DNA from: Manduca sexta
Lineage: Eukaryota; Arthropoda; Insecta; Lepidoptera; Sphingidae
NCBI RefSeq assembly: GCF_014839805.1
Contig: NC_051129.1
Coordinates: 11,040,920-11,104,919 of the forward strand
Reading direction: 5' to 3'
DNA: 64,000 nt
Positions 23,439 to 35,639 of the stretch are shown here, piece by piece (the first letter of the stretch is position 1; each line of letters opens with the position of its first letter). Under the pieces are notes generated by a model, which was not told the origin of the DNA, did not search any database, and worked only from the letters and a program-made list of their open reading frames with translations. Both the position numbers and the translations under genes were made by a program.

Positions 23439-23757
23439 GCGGCGATAGCCTAATTGGGTGTGGAACGGACTGCCGAGACGAATGTCCGCAGGTTCAAATC
23501 CCAAGGGCACACACCTCTGACTTTTCTAAAAAATCATGTGTGTATTCTTTGTGAGTTTATCATTCGCTTTAACGGTGAAGGAAAACATCGTGAGGAAACC
23601 TGCACATCTGAGAAGTTCTCTATAGGAATTTCGAAGGTGTGTGAAGTCTACCAATCCGCACTAGGCCAGCGCGGTGGACTAAGGCCTAATCCCTCTCAGT
23701 AGTAGAGGAGGCCCGTGCTCAGCAGTGGGCAAGTATATATATAATACAGGGCTGGTA
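23439..23757 (+). repeat. tRNA-derived SINE, family S2, full length
   Basis: A tRNA-like head with A-box-like tagcctaattggg and B box ggttcaaatcc (23491-23501). The body contains 'cggtgaaggaaaacatcgtg', 'aggaaacctgcac', 'gtgtgtgaagt', 'ccgcactaggccagcg' and 'taaggcctaatccctctcag', and the 3' end is 'gaggcccgtgctcagcagtggg' followed by a TATATATATAATACAGGGCTGG tail in parts. The 8-mer atattgca on both sides may be the target duplication. Confidence 0.85.
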
Positions 23758-24149
23758 TTATAATTATTATATTGCATAAAATAATTTATTTTTTTTAAAC
23801 TTGCACAAGTACTTTGAAAACAAAGTTCTAAAAATAAACAGTAATTATAAAAGCTCGAAACAATTTAACTTATAAAGTATTTTCTTTACAATTCCCGGTT
23901 GGCCTTTAATCAGCTAATGCAAGCACTTAGAAAAATGAAGAAACTAAAGTTCATACATAAATGTCTAATATAAACAACAAGTTGAATAACTGACAAAAGG
24001 TAACGTGTGTTTTCCATCTACCCTCGTTACTCGGGGGGATCGGAACTTCTTGTTTTACCTTTATAGAACGTATAAAGATCTCATTCTTTGTTTTGTTCAT
24101 TGTATATATTCAGACAATATTCGTCGATGAATAGAGTAATTACTACGTA

Positions 24150-24388
24150 ATATACACATCACACCTTTATCTCCAAAGGCGTATGCAAAGGTACAACCAC
24201 GGCACTCAGTTTTTGCCAAGTGTATTCTGTCCCATCGTGTGATAGGGGAGGGCCTATCGCCATATCGCACAAATTCCAGACTCCAGACTGAGAGTGAGCA
24301 GAAAAACCCAAATATCACTACGCCCGACAAGGGATGTGTACGCGGGACCCAAGAGCAGTGATATTACCACGCACCGTGGCAGTCATAG
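24150..24388 (-). repeat. tRNA-derived SINE, family S1
   Basis: The minus strand reads 'gtgatatttgggtttttctg', 'agtctggaatttgtgc', 'gatatggcgataggccc', 'gggacagaatacacttgg' and 'ccttt..gcatacgcctttggagataaa'. The A box is degenerate (gccacggtgcgtggtaata) and the B box is lost. Confidence 0.75.
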
Positions 24389-25146
24389 TACCTACTTCAT
24401 GCTATACCATCATAGTATTCTGATAGTTCGAAAAGTATTAAAGTCTGTGTTATCAGTACGCGATTGACTGGAGTTAAGCTAGGTTTATTGTTTTTTTATT
24501 TTAGGAAAGGAATTTCGAAAAACACAAATCTGCTACGCTGAGATCAATTAGTAGACGCCACTGTCATTATCTAAATGAAAACAAAATATTGAAAGGATAC
24601 CGCTATTTCGTGTTACGTCTGGTGCAACAAGACAACGTTTAGAACTGTATAATTATACTTGCGTACTTAGATGATAATAGTAACAATTTAGAGGATGTAC
24701 TGAGTTAGCAAAGGCGCACGTTGTTTTTATATGGGAGGCATGGTGTGACACAGCATTCCCGCACAGCTATGCACGTGCACATACACAGCTGCGCAAGTGT
24801 GTGTCTACAAGTATTTTTGATTAAGTAGAAAAACTATATCGAACAAATCCGCGGAAACATCCAATACTTGTTGTTCTGGCTTGAATTTTTCACCGCAGAC
24901 GTCAGAACTTCGATCAATCTCTGTCAATTAAGATCGGAATATCGGATGAAGAGCCAGCGTTCGACGGCAACTGGATAAATTCGATTTAAAGTCTTAAGGG
25001 GTCTTCACATAATAACTGAATACATTCTGAAGGGGTTGTCCGTTACACCACGGCGATTTTACTAAATCCCGCTGACAAAATATGATAAATATCTTATGCC
25101 ACAGACTTACGAGCACAATCTAGTATCTTGCGATGGTTTGTTTTTT
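24389..25146. other. no supported gene
   Basis: Intergenic sequence of mixed composition with nothing recognisable. Confidence 0.35.
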
Positions 25147-25312
25147 TTTATTGCTTTGAATGACGAGACGAGCTTGCCGTTCACCTGATGGAAAGCGATA
25201 AACAGTAGAAATACAATCCAACAACTTGAATCACAAAGTATTGGTCTGCGCTATCCATCCTGTGACATGAGATGTCAAGTATTATGTCTAGTAGTTACAC
25301 TGGCTACATGTA
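25147..25312 (+). repeat. dispersed repeat, family Y, partial
   Basis: 'tgacgagacgagcttgccg', 'tcacctgatggaaagcgata', 'aacagtagaaata', 'aatccaacaacttgaat', 'cacaaagtattggt', 'gagatgtcaagtattatgtc' and 'agtagttacactggctac' match the longer copy at 47895-48175. Confidence 0.75.
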
Positions 25313-25582
25313 TGTAATTAAAAAGCGAAAAATGGATTTCGAAATATAATACATGGTACAGGGCGGTTGATGTAAATACGTCTGGTTCGGAAAATCTATT
25401 TTTGCGAGCATAACTAAGTGTCACAAGTTGTTCAATTTCTCATGGTGAAGACCGCAATATGGCGCCACACGTTGCTTTATAATTAAATTCTGCAATAAGA
25501 TATTTGCTTCTATATATTATAGACAGTTGTACCGCTAACTATCAAGTATACTTTCAGTTGTAAATAAATCTCTCATTATTTT

Positions 25583-25795
25583 TATGTGATTTGAATGATC
25601 CCACTGCACCTGAGGGTAAGTGGATTGGGATCCAACAGAACGTCGACTGAGAAGAAATGATTACCCCTCGACAATCGACATAACTATGCCGGCCTGTTTG
25701 AACCAGATATACACGCTGATCCCGAACGCGACAAACGTAGGCTATATGTTTACAGTGGCGGTATCCAGGCGGATAAAAGTATCCTACCAGCAAAT
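25583..25795 (-). repeat. dispersed repeat, family X, copy 2
   Basis: The minus strand reads ggtaggatacttttatccgc, 'ggataccgccactgta', 'cgtttgtcgcgttcgggatc', 'agcgtgtatatctgg', 'cggcatagttatgtcgat' and 'aatcatttctt', ending near the gatcattcaaatcac tail. Diverged from copy 6. Confidence 0.7.
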
Positions 25796-25960
25796 AACCT
25801 CAATCATCTCCAGTACCTCGTGCCTCATTCAATTAATTGATCAGTGGTGCGGCCTAACGTGTCAGTGAAATAGGGTCCTAACAAAGAGTGATTACTTAAG
25901 ATATTGTTTGGTCAAAGAGAATTTAAATTACTTTAAGTAATTAAATTATTTACCTCTTTT

Positions 25961-26197
25961 GTGAATTTTGTTTGTTTAATTTTATTATGGCAAGTAACAC
26001 TAGCTACGAAATCTTTGAAAATAGAACCCAACGATTTTCTTCCTCCGAAAAACTCTCAATGTGTACCTTACAACTACCCCCATATCCATAGAAACTCTTA
26101 CATACGAGAGTTGTACCTACTGTTAGTAAAACACATCGCCGAATATCAACAAAAGCATTTGCCTATAAAAACAAGCACGTACAAGTGTTCACAATGA
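25961..26197 (+). CDS. protein-like open frame, possible exon
   Basis: The open frame from about 25937 to a TGA at 26195-26197 lacks an ATG at its 5' end. It could be an exon opened by the acceptor tttattatggcaag| at about 25995. Downstream residues are protein-like: KIEPNDFLPPKNSQCVPYNY, then RELYLLLVKHIAEYQQKHLP, ending in KTSTYKCSQ. If read from further upstream, the hydrophobic FVCLILLWQVTLA stretch could act as a signal segment. No family is recognised and no partner exon was found. Confidence 0.25.
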   Translation: MNFVCLILLWQVTLATKSLKIEPNDFLPPKNSQCVPYNYPHIHRNSYIRELYLLLVKHIAEYQQKHLPIKTSTYKCSQ

Positions 26198-26999
26198 AAT
26201 AACATGGCTTTCGCAAAGACGGCTTTCATTAGCGCGGCAAAATGCAGTTATTTAGGCCAAACATTGTCATCGAATGTAACTCTTAACGTTATATTCATCT
26301 TAATTAACTCATATTAGAAATGGAAAATGTATTTTTCATAGCTCAATTGTTTGTGATTTACTAAATCTGGGAGTAGATTATATTTATAGGCCATAACCTA
26401 GCCCAGTATCAGAATCTTAGAGATTATTTTTCAATTGTTGGTTATTCGTCAAATAAAATTATAACCTGGAAAAATAGAAACCTCTACCAAAACTATAATA
26501 ATTATTATACATTCATGTGTTTTTTTATTTATTACCGTTACATTATCCTAAATATATCTTGTATGGGATTGATAGACCAATCTCTAAATAAACAGTAGAA
26601 TAACGCTTGAGACGCAATTTAGAAACGCTTTTAAAAAGTAAAGAAATACTTAAACAAAATTTAAACTTTTCAGACGCAACAATCTGAGTACGGAGCGCGT
26701 CGCGTCGCTTCCAAAGTCAACTTTTAGCTAATAAATTAATTGAAACTTGTTTACAAAACTTCGTGGTGGTCATACCAAAATTTGAAACAAACGATGTTCA
26801 AACGTTTCTATAGAATAAAATAGCCATCATAATAATATTTGCGAAAACATCACGCATTGGTATGATTTTGTAACGATAGGCTTTGTATTTTCTGTCGTTA
26901 TTAACTTATTTTTTACGAATAAGCAGAAATAAAAGTAGTAAGTTTTATTAATTACAATTGTTTATCTGAAGGTAAGTCTGTGACATTGGGAACCATTTT
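26198..26999. other. AT-rich intergenic sequence
   Basis: Nothing recognisable apart from a short CpG-rich patch near 26690-26710 (ggagcgcgtcgcgtcgc). Confidence 0.35.
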
Positions 27000-27255
27000 A
27001 GATGGAGATAGGTTATACTTTATATCCACCTGGATAGCGACTACTGTACACAAGGTGTTAAAACCGGCCATAGTGGCTGACGTAAGTGTGTTGCGTTCCG
27101 GGATCAGCCTGTGTATATCCGGTCCCAATAGGCCGGCGTAATTGTGTCGACTGCCAAGGGCTAATCATCTCATGTCATTCGACATTCTACCAAACCACAC
27201 TCCACTTACCATCAGGTGGTTTCTGGTCACTTTACTGTTCCTATATATCAAAAAA
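27000..27255 (+). repeat. dispersed repeat, family X, copy 3
   Basis: Reads 'atatccacctggatagcgac', 'acacaaggtgttaaaacc', 'gtaagtgtgttgcgttccgg', 'cagcctgtgtatatccgg', 'aattgtgtcgactgcc', 'ctaatcatctc', 'cactccacttaccatcaggtgg' and a short A-rich tail. Open frames here are by-products. Confidence 0.75.
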
Positions 27256-27647
27256 ATCATTTGAATAATCCGTTGACCTTTTACAATTCACGCATTATTT
27301 ATCTGTCATTACTAAATGTTAGCTATCCTAAAGTCTACTCACTCAACACCCGAATCGAAGCGCGTGCTTATCGAATTTTGGGCAAAGCCTCGTCGAAAAA
27401 CTCACGGATTATCGGATTCATTCAAAGCTCGATTGAAATAAATATCCTTTGTAAAGTCCTCGACAATTCACCGATCTTTTATTCATACTGATCCGAATTT
27501 AGGACAGAAGGGCCCGATGAGAATGTATTGCGATCTAAAGATCAAACATTGCGCAGACATTGCAATGAAGATAAATGGGTTTACACACCGTATTAAGACG
27601 AAACATCAATAATATATTTACTACTGTACATACAAATACAGCGTAGG

Positions 27648-27775
27648 CAGGCCCCCCACGAGATGGTGAAGGTCGCCGGAGTCCGATGGATGAGGGCGGC
27701 CCATAACCTGTCCCTGTGGCGCTCAAAGGCGGGGGCCTATGTCCAGCAATAGATGATTCCCGGCTGAAATGATGA
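27648..27775 (+). pseudogene. RTE-type LINE ORF, last 31 codons plus 3' tail
   Basis: From 27658 an uninterrupted frame reads EMVKVAGVRWMRAAHNLSLW, then RSKAGAYVQQ, then a stop at TAG (27749-27751). This is the conserved C-terminal end of RTE-like reverse transcriptases, here without damage in the short piece that survives. It is followed by attcccggctgaaatgatgat, the usual 3' tail. The 5' part is missing. Confidence 0.85.
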
Positions 27776-27871
27776 TACCAATATATCCAGATCGATTAGA
27801 AGCTACCTGGATCTAGTGACTGCAAAATACTAATCCATCTTTATCATAGAAACATTCAATCATACTTGTTT

Positions 27872-28010
27872 TAGCGTTAAGAGGTGGTGAAGAATTGCTT
27901 AAATAGCTGTCAAAACATCACCGGTTCCTAGTTTAAACCTTATTAAGAGACAAGATGGCGGGTTTTGACTTACAGCTGATAGTGTAAATTTGTGTTTTAA
28001 TTTTGGTTGA
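27872..28010 (+). repeat. dispersed repeat, family Z, copy 2
   Basis: Same 135-bp unit as 7627-7775 and 46413-46555 with a few substitutions and one single-base deletion in the A-run. It retains caagatggcggg and cagctgat. Confidence 0.7.
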
Positions 28011-30059
28011 ATTTTTTTCGAGTAAGACTGTTCATGTTTATATTTTTTAAACGGAAGCGGCCATCATCCTTTACCTGGAAAATACGCCTACAAAGTACTA
28101 AACCATTATCGTAGAAACTTCATGTTAACAAATTTTAATTAAATAATATATTAATTACAGTAACGTCTAACCTCCAGAGGAATATGGCACGCTTTTACAA
28201 TCATTTAATGAATGGATTAGAAAAATGGCAGGTAACGGGATGCGGGCTGTCAAAACCAGGATGATTGGCGCTCCCCCGGGAGCATAGCAGTGGATAGAAA
28301 TTGGCATTATAATTAAATTGCTTTACAAATGTTTCGTATTTCCTTTACAATATTCTGATTCTGTAAAGATTTAGTCTGAATACTGTTGACAAGTAACATT
28401 GTTTCTCTATGATCGCTAGAATTATGCCGGCCCTCACTAGATAATATACAGGGTCATTTTGACATTGCGGTACTAAATAAAACCAAGCTAATCCCGGAAC
28501 AGTTAAGTACAATGTTCTTAATTTATTCTCATGTTTAAGTGCTAGTAAAATTAACACCTGAGTTACTATTAACTTCAAAATTAGGCCGAAATAAATCAGG
28601 AATTAATTATAAAACCTAATTACACTCACATCCCAAAGTTATCTAATTAAAAGTTTGCCTCTACACAAATGTAAAGCATTATTTTGACAACATTATTATA
28701 ATATTTAGGAGATTATAAACAGCCAGTGTAGGCCAGAGACACAACAGTAACATTCAAATGGACAAAAACAATTTTCCATTCGATTCCATAAATAAGTCAC
28801 TGGTAGGGAACCATGATAAGTTAATTGCAGTCTGTAAAGGACGACTATCAACAAGAGGTGACAAATATTATAAAATATTTATCAAGACCGCAATCCAGAC
28901 AAGTGAGATTGCTCTGAATATAAAAAAAAACGACATGAACAATTGTTTCAAATTCTACAAGATATCTGAAATCATAATACATTGGGTTTCATAAAAGAAC
29001 GCCATGATACATTTACCACGAGACTTTGTATTTTTACGAGCGGTCCACTGTCACTACCCTCACTAAAACCCTTAAGAATGCGTAAAATGAGCATCTAATA
29101 AAAGTTTAGGGTCAGTCCCCATTACACCGCTGTCTTTATCTGGTTAGTGTGAAAATTCGTGTTAGAGGCGCGGCTAGATTTCATTAATATTTAAGTTAAA
29201 CGAATTCTGAATATTATAAGAATGAAAGATTTTAAAATCTGATAATAAACATAATTTACAAAACTAGTTATTAGGACTTGTTCAAGAGACAAATGGTTAG
29301 GTAACGTTCAATTCCCGCCTAAAGTTAAACATTGCTGAACATGAATTAAGGCATTAAAAATAGATCAAATCAACTACGGGAATAAAAAAGTTAATATATA
29401 AAGTAACAATGTTACTTTCAAAGAAAAACACTTCGAAGTTAATGTTTATACTCCCCACATCAATTAACTTTCACTCACTCACATCAAACTAAGACAACTT
29501 AAACAAAACTTAATTGAATATGCGATTTCGAAAGGCACAGGTCTGCAAATTTAAAAAATTCAGGATATGAATAAACTTATTATTTTCTAGTATAAAAAAA
29601 ATATATATTTTTAGGTTACAATTTAGGTTCAATCATCGATATATATGTACTACGTACTAGATTTGACGTTCCGAACTTTCACTGTGTTCAACTGAATTGA
29701 ACTGCAATCCATTCAAACTGACTTTAGTATAGTCAATATTTACAGCTTGTGTTTGTGTACGGAGTGATGCTCATGATATAAGAACTCGAGTCTAAGTATA
29801 AATCTGAATTTGAATAAAAAATATTAATCAAATAAGTAAAATTATTTGTTGTTCACGTGGATAAATAGGTTATAACAGTGATGTTTTGGTTGCCATTTTG
29901 GGTTCAGATTTTGAACAAATAGTTTATATGGACGCTCGTGTCTACATAAAATATGTTAATGGATTCAATTAACAATAATAAAATTACAGAAGTTTTGTTG
30001 TTATATACATTTCTATACCTATATTTTATATTTATGAGATTTGAAATTCGAAATTGCAT
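28011..30059. other. AT-rich sequence with one ATG open frame
   Basis: A frame at 28758-28994 starts at a true ATG (MDKNNFPFDSINKSLVGNHD) and runs 78 codons with mixed, lysine-rich composition. It has no recognisable domain, signal peptide or flanking splice sites, so I do not call it a gene. Nothing else is recognised before the MADF promoter region. Confidence 0.3.
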
Positions 30060-30249
30060 TCAATTTATAACCACATCAGTACAGAGTCAGGGACATAAAC
30101 GTGTTCTTTAGCCTCTACTTGAGTACACGTAATATGAACAAGTTCACTCAATGTCAGTGTCGGGCCCCCCGCGCCCGGTGCGTACTAGTTCAGTGGCCGG
30201 GCCGACGCCGAACAACCGGGACGTGTACGTGTTGCTTATAATCGTAGAA
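30060..30249 (+). promoter_or_regulatory. promoter/5' UTR region of MADF gene 1
   Basis: The stretch is alignable to 35390-35639 upstream of the paralogue. Both have 'cacatcagtac', in which TCAGT (30076-30080) fits an arthropod initiator, then a shared CGTGTTC about 20 bases downstream, and 'caatgtcagtg' before a GC-rich block. An upstream in-frame ATG at 30151 exists here but is out of frame in the paralogue, so the region is treated as untranslated. Confidence 0.5.
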
Positions 30250-32457
30250 ATGCACGATGTATTGTTGATACAGTTTGTCAGATCACACAGAGCGTTGTAC
30301 GACTTCTCACACCCAAAGTATTGGGACAGCGAGTACAAAAACAAATTGTGGGACCAAATCGGGAAGAAATTGAACAGCGTCGGTAAGTTAGGTTTTTTAT
30401 GTTGATTTAAACGATGTTATAATACATAAATAAATGGCAAAGATCATAGGTTTATATGATATCCGAGATAGTTTGTTTTCGCATGTTTATCGTTTGACAA
30501 AAACAACGATAACATAACCTTTTTGCTGAATGACTTGACGTATGACGCGCATGCGCTATAAACGCGTGCAGCGCCTGGATGAATAGTCGTAGCAAAATAG
30601 AATTAATACGTTTTGTCTTTGGGTCCTATTTTGAGGATACATAGTTACCATGTTTTTTAAATTACATTTCGTGAATAAACATAGCATTTATCAGTAGTAT
30701 TAAGACTACACAGCATCATAGAAATTAAACTTAAACTTAAAATCACGGATTGGTATAGTTAATTTTTTTTTGTTACTCCAATACTACATTTTATTTTTTT
30801 ACTACCAATTATTAATCTAACACAATGAGTACATTAGACAAATTGCAACAAAACACACGCTATCGCTAAAGTAAATGGATGACTGGTAAAATTTTAACAA
30901 ACTTATAATTAATTTTCGCTCTTCCATCATAATTCCTTACACTCTATCATGACGTGTTAAGTAATTAAATGTTCACTTTAAATGAATATTAATAATTAAC
31001 CGTTTCATTGGTCGTAGTGTTCTCAAATTATTCTAGATTCTATCTGAGGTCATAGATAACCATACAGATAACCTAGTTTGGCGCGTTCGATGTCATAGAA
31101 CTAGGAAGTATATCTTACTTGGATATTTGTTAGACGTAAAGTTACTGAACTGCTCAACGGATTTTGATAAAATTTGGCATACGAATAGACCATGCTTCGG
31201 ATTAACATATAGACTTTTTTGAGTATATGGCGCTAGAGTCGTACAGATTGTGTTATAGATTATAGCAAATTACATGGATTTAAGTCATTTAATTTAAGGA
31301 TTTTTGTAGCGCGAAATGCTTTCCACTCAGGCGAAGTCATGAGTAACATCTAGTAAATAATCTGTTCTATTAACGATATTATCCAAACCAAACAATCAGG
31401 TTTTTTTTATTCATAGAACACGCCTGAGTTGCCCACGAATGGAATTTATGTTCGACATGGCGATAGAAACGCCTCCCACATCACAAAACGGAAATTAAAT
31501 GTGCTTGGAATTGTACCTGCATATAGGGACTATAGTGGTATTAATATTATGTTAAGATAATTTATAGTCTAAATAACGATTGGGCAATGGTCAGACGCAG
31601 TCATTCGGAACATTTAATGCTCCTCTATAATTTGTAATCTTCTCCCTCATGCTTCTAATACCAAAATTACACATGTTCTGTGTTACGGTAATAATATTTC
31701 AACAGCTACTTTCTTGTTTGTTTAAAGTTCTTAATCTCCCACAGGAACTACGTGTCGCTCTCGCTGGCACAACATTCGAGACCAATACAGAAAAACCCTA
31801 AAGAAGACCAAAGCCAAGAAAGGACAAAATGCAAAGAAAAAAATTCGATATTACAAATATCACAAACAAATGTCTTTTATGAATAGTTTTTTTCATGAAC
31901 GAGAAAAAAAGGAGACTCCGCCTGCAGACGACGACGATGATTATAGCAATATGCATTTAAAAACGGATAATGAAGACGCTTCCTCTGATTCTTCGAGACC
32001 AGAATCAAATATGGAGACATTTCCTCCCGCTGTAGTGTGTCTAGAACCTTCTATAAACGCGACTACGCCACTCTCGGGAACCCGTCATCCCCTATCTTCT
32101 GACCGACCCGGCTCCCCAAAAGCATCAGCATCTTCCTTGCAAGAGAAAAAAGAAATCAATCAAGTAACAAATACAGCAGCATATTTAATGGAATATATAC
32201 TAAAACAAAGAGAAAAGAAATTCGAAAATCCTGTTGATAAATTTTTAGACGGTATTGCACCTACGTTAAAATCTTTCAGGCCTTACTGTCAAAATTTAGT
32301 GAAGTCGGAAATATTTGCCACCGTTCAAAGGTATGAGATGATGATGTTAAAGGAATTACAGGATTTATATAGTCAAAGACCGAATGTATCGGATACACAA
32401 AAGTCTTCTGCTTCAGCAGATAATAAGGATATCGTTGAGAAGATAAAAGAAAATTAA
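30250..32457 (+). CDS. MADF-BESS domain protein 1 (281 aa, two exons)
   Basis: Probable nuclear DNA-binding regulator of the Adf-1-like MADF-BESS class. Exon 1 (30250-30382) ends gtcg|gtaagt in phase 1. Exon 2 (31745-32457) follows ctcccacag|. The MADF domain spans residues 4 to about 85: LLIQFVRSHRALYDFSHPKYW, then NKLWDQIGKKL, then past the junction CRSRWHNIRDQYRKTLKK, with the spaced aromatics and basic helix typical of this Myb/SANT-like fold. Residues 100-170 are acidic and Ser/Pro-rich (ADDDDDYS, SDRPGSPKAS). A BESS motif lies at about 209-247 (DKFLDGIAPTLKSF to EIFATVQRYEMM), which in this family mediates protein-protein contact. The start at 30250 is chosen because the paralogue begins at the same residue. 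The frame could extend to ATG 30151 (33 extra residues), but that extension is not conserved. A tandem copy lies 5.4 kb downstream. Targets are unknown. Confidence 0.88.
30547..30556. promoter_or_regulatory. NRF-1/EWG-type palindrome in intron 1 of MADF gene 1
   Basis: GCGCATGCGC, the core of the NRF-1 (insect Erect wing) site, 297 bases after the start codon. The same 10-mer sits 307 bases after the start codon in the paralogue, within otherwise diverged intron sequence that also shares 'taacataacct' just upstream. Binding is inferred from motif match only. Confidence 0.5.
31118..31330 (+). repeat. degenerate dispersed repeat in intron 1
   Basis: 'tgttagacgtaaagttactg', 'ctcaacggattttgataaaa', 'tttggcatacgaatag' and 'tatggcgctagagtc' are shared in part with 33702-33935 and with 36375-36500 in the paralogue intron. 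It belongs to a widespread lepidopteran family, possibly Helitron-related. Confidence 0.45.
31425..31530 (+). repeat. SINE family S1 fragment in intron 1
   Basis: 'ggaatttatgttcgacatgg', 'cgatagaaacgcctcccaca', 'tcacaaaacggaa' and 'attgtacctgcatatagg' follow the order of the S1 body. The boxes and head are missing. Confidence 0.4.
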
Positions 32458-33701
32458 TTTATAATTTATTGTCGTAAAGTCTGGTTTTAACGAGCTATTA
32501 TTATTTACGCGCATGTCTCTGAACGAATAATGTAAAAGAGGGTTAAGTTAACCCTTTGTAAAGCCGGTTTAATGTTTTCGACTGCGACTTCAACCTCGGA
32601 AATGCGTTTGGTATTTGAACGTACAACTTTAACTAGCACGTTAGTGTATACAGTAGAGGTGTCAAAATGATGAAACGAGAGAGCTTTCATTTGCAAATGT
32701 GTCCTAGATCATGGTTTCGGAAACGAGAAACTTCTGTAATATCGCCTCTTACCTGTCAAAGTTTTTTCTCGTGTTCCTTTGACTATGTAACGTGTTTCTA
32801 TGCGTCACTTTGTTGACATGTTTGTCTTCAGCAAATCGTATCTTGAGTGATTTTCGAAAGTTCAAATAACCTTACCCAAATCTCAATTATTTTCCTTTAA
32901 GGCTAGGAACAGCAAACTACATATATTTACTTTTTATTCATCAGCATTCGTGATTTTATCATTGTTCTGGAATTATGAATGTTCCTAAGTAGTACAAATC
33001 ACGTAATAACAGATTGCCCGTTTGCTTGCTAGTCTATACTATAAAAAGTAAGACTACATTTTCTATCATCAAATTCCAAATAACATATATTTTCTTGAAA
33101 TATATTCTAGAAGGTAAGACTTGTATATAGCTACATTTATATTACTATTGAAATATATTTTAACGTGTAAAATAATATTGTTATTTATGTGTTTTAATAT
33201 AACGTGTGAGGTCACCTACCAAACAACCTACGAATTTATCTTTTTTAATATATTTTGTGGTAAAAATAAGGCATGTTATATGGATGATACGCAGAATGTT
33301 GGCGAAATCTGATGTTCGATAGGTTTAAAGTATATCTTAAGTATTATATTTCATCAGTGGCATTCTAAAACGAAACTAACCGAAACCTTTTAAATATGAT
33401 GTAAATTGTGCTGGATAAGCAAAAGTGTAAAACATGAAAAAATTTAATACGAACACAGCTCAAAAAGCCCAATAAATATAGAGTTCATTATTCTCTATAA
33501 TTCTGAAGCTCTTATACCTACTTAATGGAGAGCGACTCGTCGCTTCACAGCTTTTCGACTTTGTGTCATTGTAAATTGAACTCTACGCGTTTATAGCGGT
33601 CAAAGGACATTAAATACAATATTGAAAAGAAAGTCGTTTTATTACTGCTATAATAATATTAGGTTCGTAAGATGAAGTTTCGAATGATTTTTTAAGTGAC
33701 A
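32458..33701. other. MADF gene 1 3' flank, AT-rich
   Basis: No further gene seen. AATAAA occurs at 33471-33476, about 1 kb after the stop codon, and could end a long 3' UTR. A small palindrome (agggttaagttaaccct) lies near 32538-32554. Confidence 0.35.
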
Positions 33702-33935
33702 CGTTTTGACACTAATCCTATTAATATTATAAATGCGAAAGCCAGTAATAATGTTTGAATGTTTGTTAGAAGTAAACGCAGAAAGAACTAAACGAATTTG
33801 GATAAACTTTGGCGCACGGGTACATGTCCTGGGTTAACACATACTTACACATGGGTGTAATGTATTTTTTAAATCTGATTTTTAATAGATGACTTTGGCG
33901 TCGTATATGTGGCGCTATGAATCACTAGAGTTCTA
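33702..33935 (+). repeat. degenerate dispersed repeat
   Basis: 'attaatattataaatgcgaa' then 'tgtttgaatgtttgttagaa', 'gtaaacgcagaaagaacta', 'acgaatttggataaactttgg' and 'tggcgctatgaa'. This matches the head and body of a common lepidopteran interspersed family, also seen in part at 13563-13665 and 9749-9850. The class is uncertain. Confidence 0.5.
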
Positions 33936-34169
33936 GGATCTATTACAGCAAGAAAGGCGTTTTGGGAAGCAACATCTAGAATCTTATAAACCTAATAAAT
34001 ACAAATAATTTAAATAATACATAACCGTATATTAATTTATACCAATAATATTCATAGACATTTTCCTGACATATTATATATTCCTTCATAAATGTTATCA
34101 ATGACCTTACCATAATGTTATAAAGTACCCCGATCGCAATCAAAGAATAACTTTAATACAAAATGTGGT

Positions 34170-34330
34170 AAACAAGGAAACACATTCATAAATCATCTGA
34201 CTGCGAGCAAATGAAACTGAGGACAGTTTGCGGAGCGGATGCGAGATTACGGGCATGTCCCGCGCCGGATACTGCGCGGCTGTACACAAACGTATACGTT
34301 TACTCAGAGTGTTTATATTTACAAAAATGC
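34170..34330. other. GC-rich block duplicated with MADF gene 1
   Basis: The segment 'acagtttgcgg', 'gcggat', 'gattacg', 'gcatgtcccgcgccggat', 'ctgcgcggc' is nearly identical to 39955-40110, which lies at the matching place downstream of MADF gene 2. It is far richer in CpG than its surroundings. The minus strand is open through both copies (TAAQ, PARDM, RKL shared), but most base differences change the amino acid, so coding is not favoured. A promoter, non-coding exon or insulator are all possible. Confidence 0.55.
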
Positions 34331-35389
34331 ATGATAAAACTTGACAGAAAGTGCTTATTTTATACTGAAGCTTAAATGCTATGTTAAATACATTCGACAA
34401 TACCTTTTTTTGTTTTATCAAGCAGTAAAAATGCATGTTACGGATGCCATTCTTAAACCTGGCGACCGAAATAGTCATGTCGGACTTACCGACCTTCGGA
34501 CCCACTGGCCTTCTAATCTAGATGTTACCTAAATGATCTCTGGATCGGATCCCTACCAATTTTATAACGGCATACCGACTTAAACCTTGGGGGCCTGCTT
34601 CTGCATACGATGCGTCAATATCTACACGATGTACTACGTAATAAAATTTCCATATTCGACTCCAATATAAGGTCTGTGGTACACACTTCTTCAAGCTTGT
34701 TGCATAAGATTTTAGTTTCGTTTATACGGCTGGCTGCCGCCTTATATCAAAGCATAATATATAGAGTCCATTCCTGGGTATTTAGTATTAGAATAGCCTA
34801 AAAATAATTCAGTCCGAAGACCTCTCGGATTACAGGCCATATATATACAGGGGCTAGAGCAAGGAGACGGTAGCACACCTACATATAGAAAATATAAAAA
34901 AAAGTCCCACGAATTCCAACAAAAAATTATAGTGCTACAGAGTTAAGTCAAAGTTAAACACCATCGTCTTATAGAATATTTTTCCAGGCTAATGAGATTT
35001 CAAGCAAACACTTAATCTGAATGAAAAGCATTTTCTAACTACATTGCTCAAATCCGTAAAACTTGCCACTAGCAACGTAAATTGCTAGTCATCACTTCCA
35101 ACCAGCATAGAAATTGTAGAGCTATGCTTTATCCATAGAGAAAAGTTGTAAAGATATGATATTTATAACATTATCATACAAAAATAATTTCAAAAATTAT
35201 TACGCACTAAAAATAATCAACCCTAGCTTATAACTCTACGCAATTACGTTAATATTTATACTACACAAGGGTCATCTATAATTAACATACACTCAATATT
35301 TCAACTAATCAAACTATAAGATCAAAATAAACACAAAAGCAAAAAAAAAATAAAACAAAACTCAACAATGATAACCAATTATCCAAATA
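34331..35389. other. AT-rich spacer between the MADF genes
   Basis: No supported gene; open frames at 34341-34532 and 34610-34801 have no recognisable content. Confidence 0.35.
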
Positions 35390-35639
35390 CTTTATTCTCA
35401 CACATCAGTACCGTGCCCGAGTCGTCCGTGTTCCGTTACGAGCAAAAAATACGAGAGATAAGTTATACAAACTCGTTCATAATACACGTCAATGTCAGTG
35501 ACGGCCCCGGGCCCCCGCCCCGCGCTCCGAGGCCGGGGCGTCCGTGCCGCTGGTTCAGTGACCGGGCCGAATCCGCAAGCCCGTGACGTGTCCGTGTGCG
35601 GTAATTCTTTACTCCTAATTCGCTTATTTTCTATAAATA
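35390..35639 (+). promoter_or_regulatory. promoter/5' UTR region of MADF gene 2
   Basis: Homologous to 30060-30249. Initiator-like TCAGT at 35405-35409, CGTGTTC at 35427, 'caatgtcagtg' at about 35489-35499, then a GC-rich block (35500-35590) richer than in gene 1. An ATG at 35491 opens a frame that stops at 35641-35643, so it is at most an upstream ORF here. Confidence 0.5.
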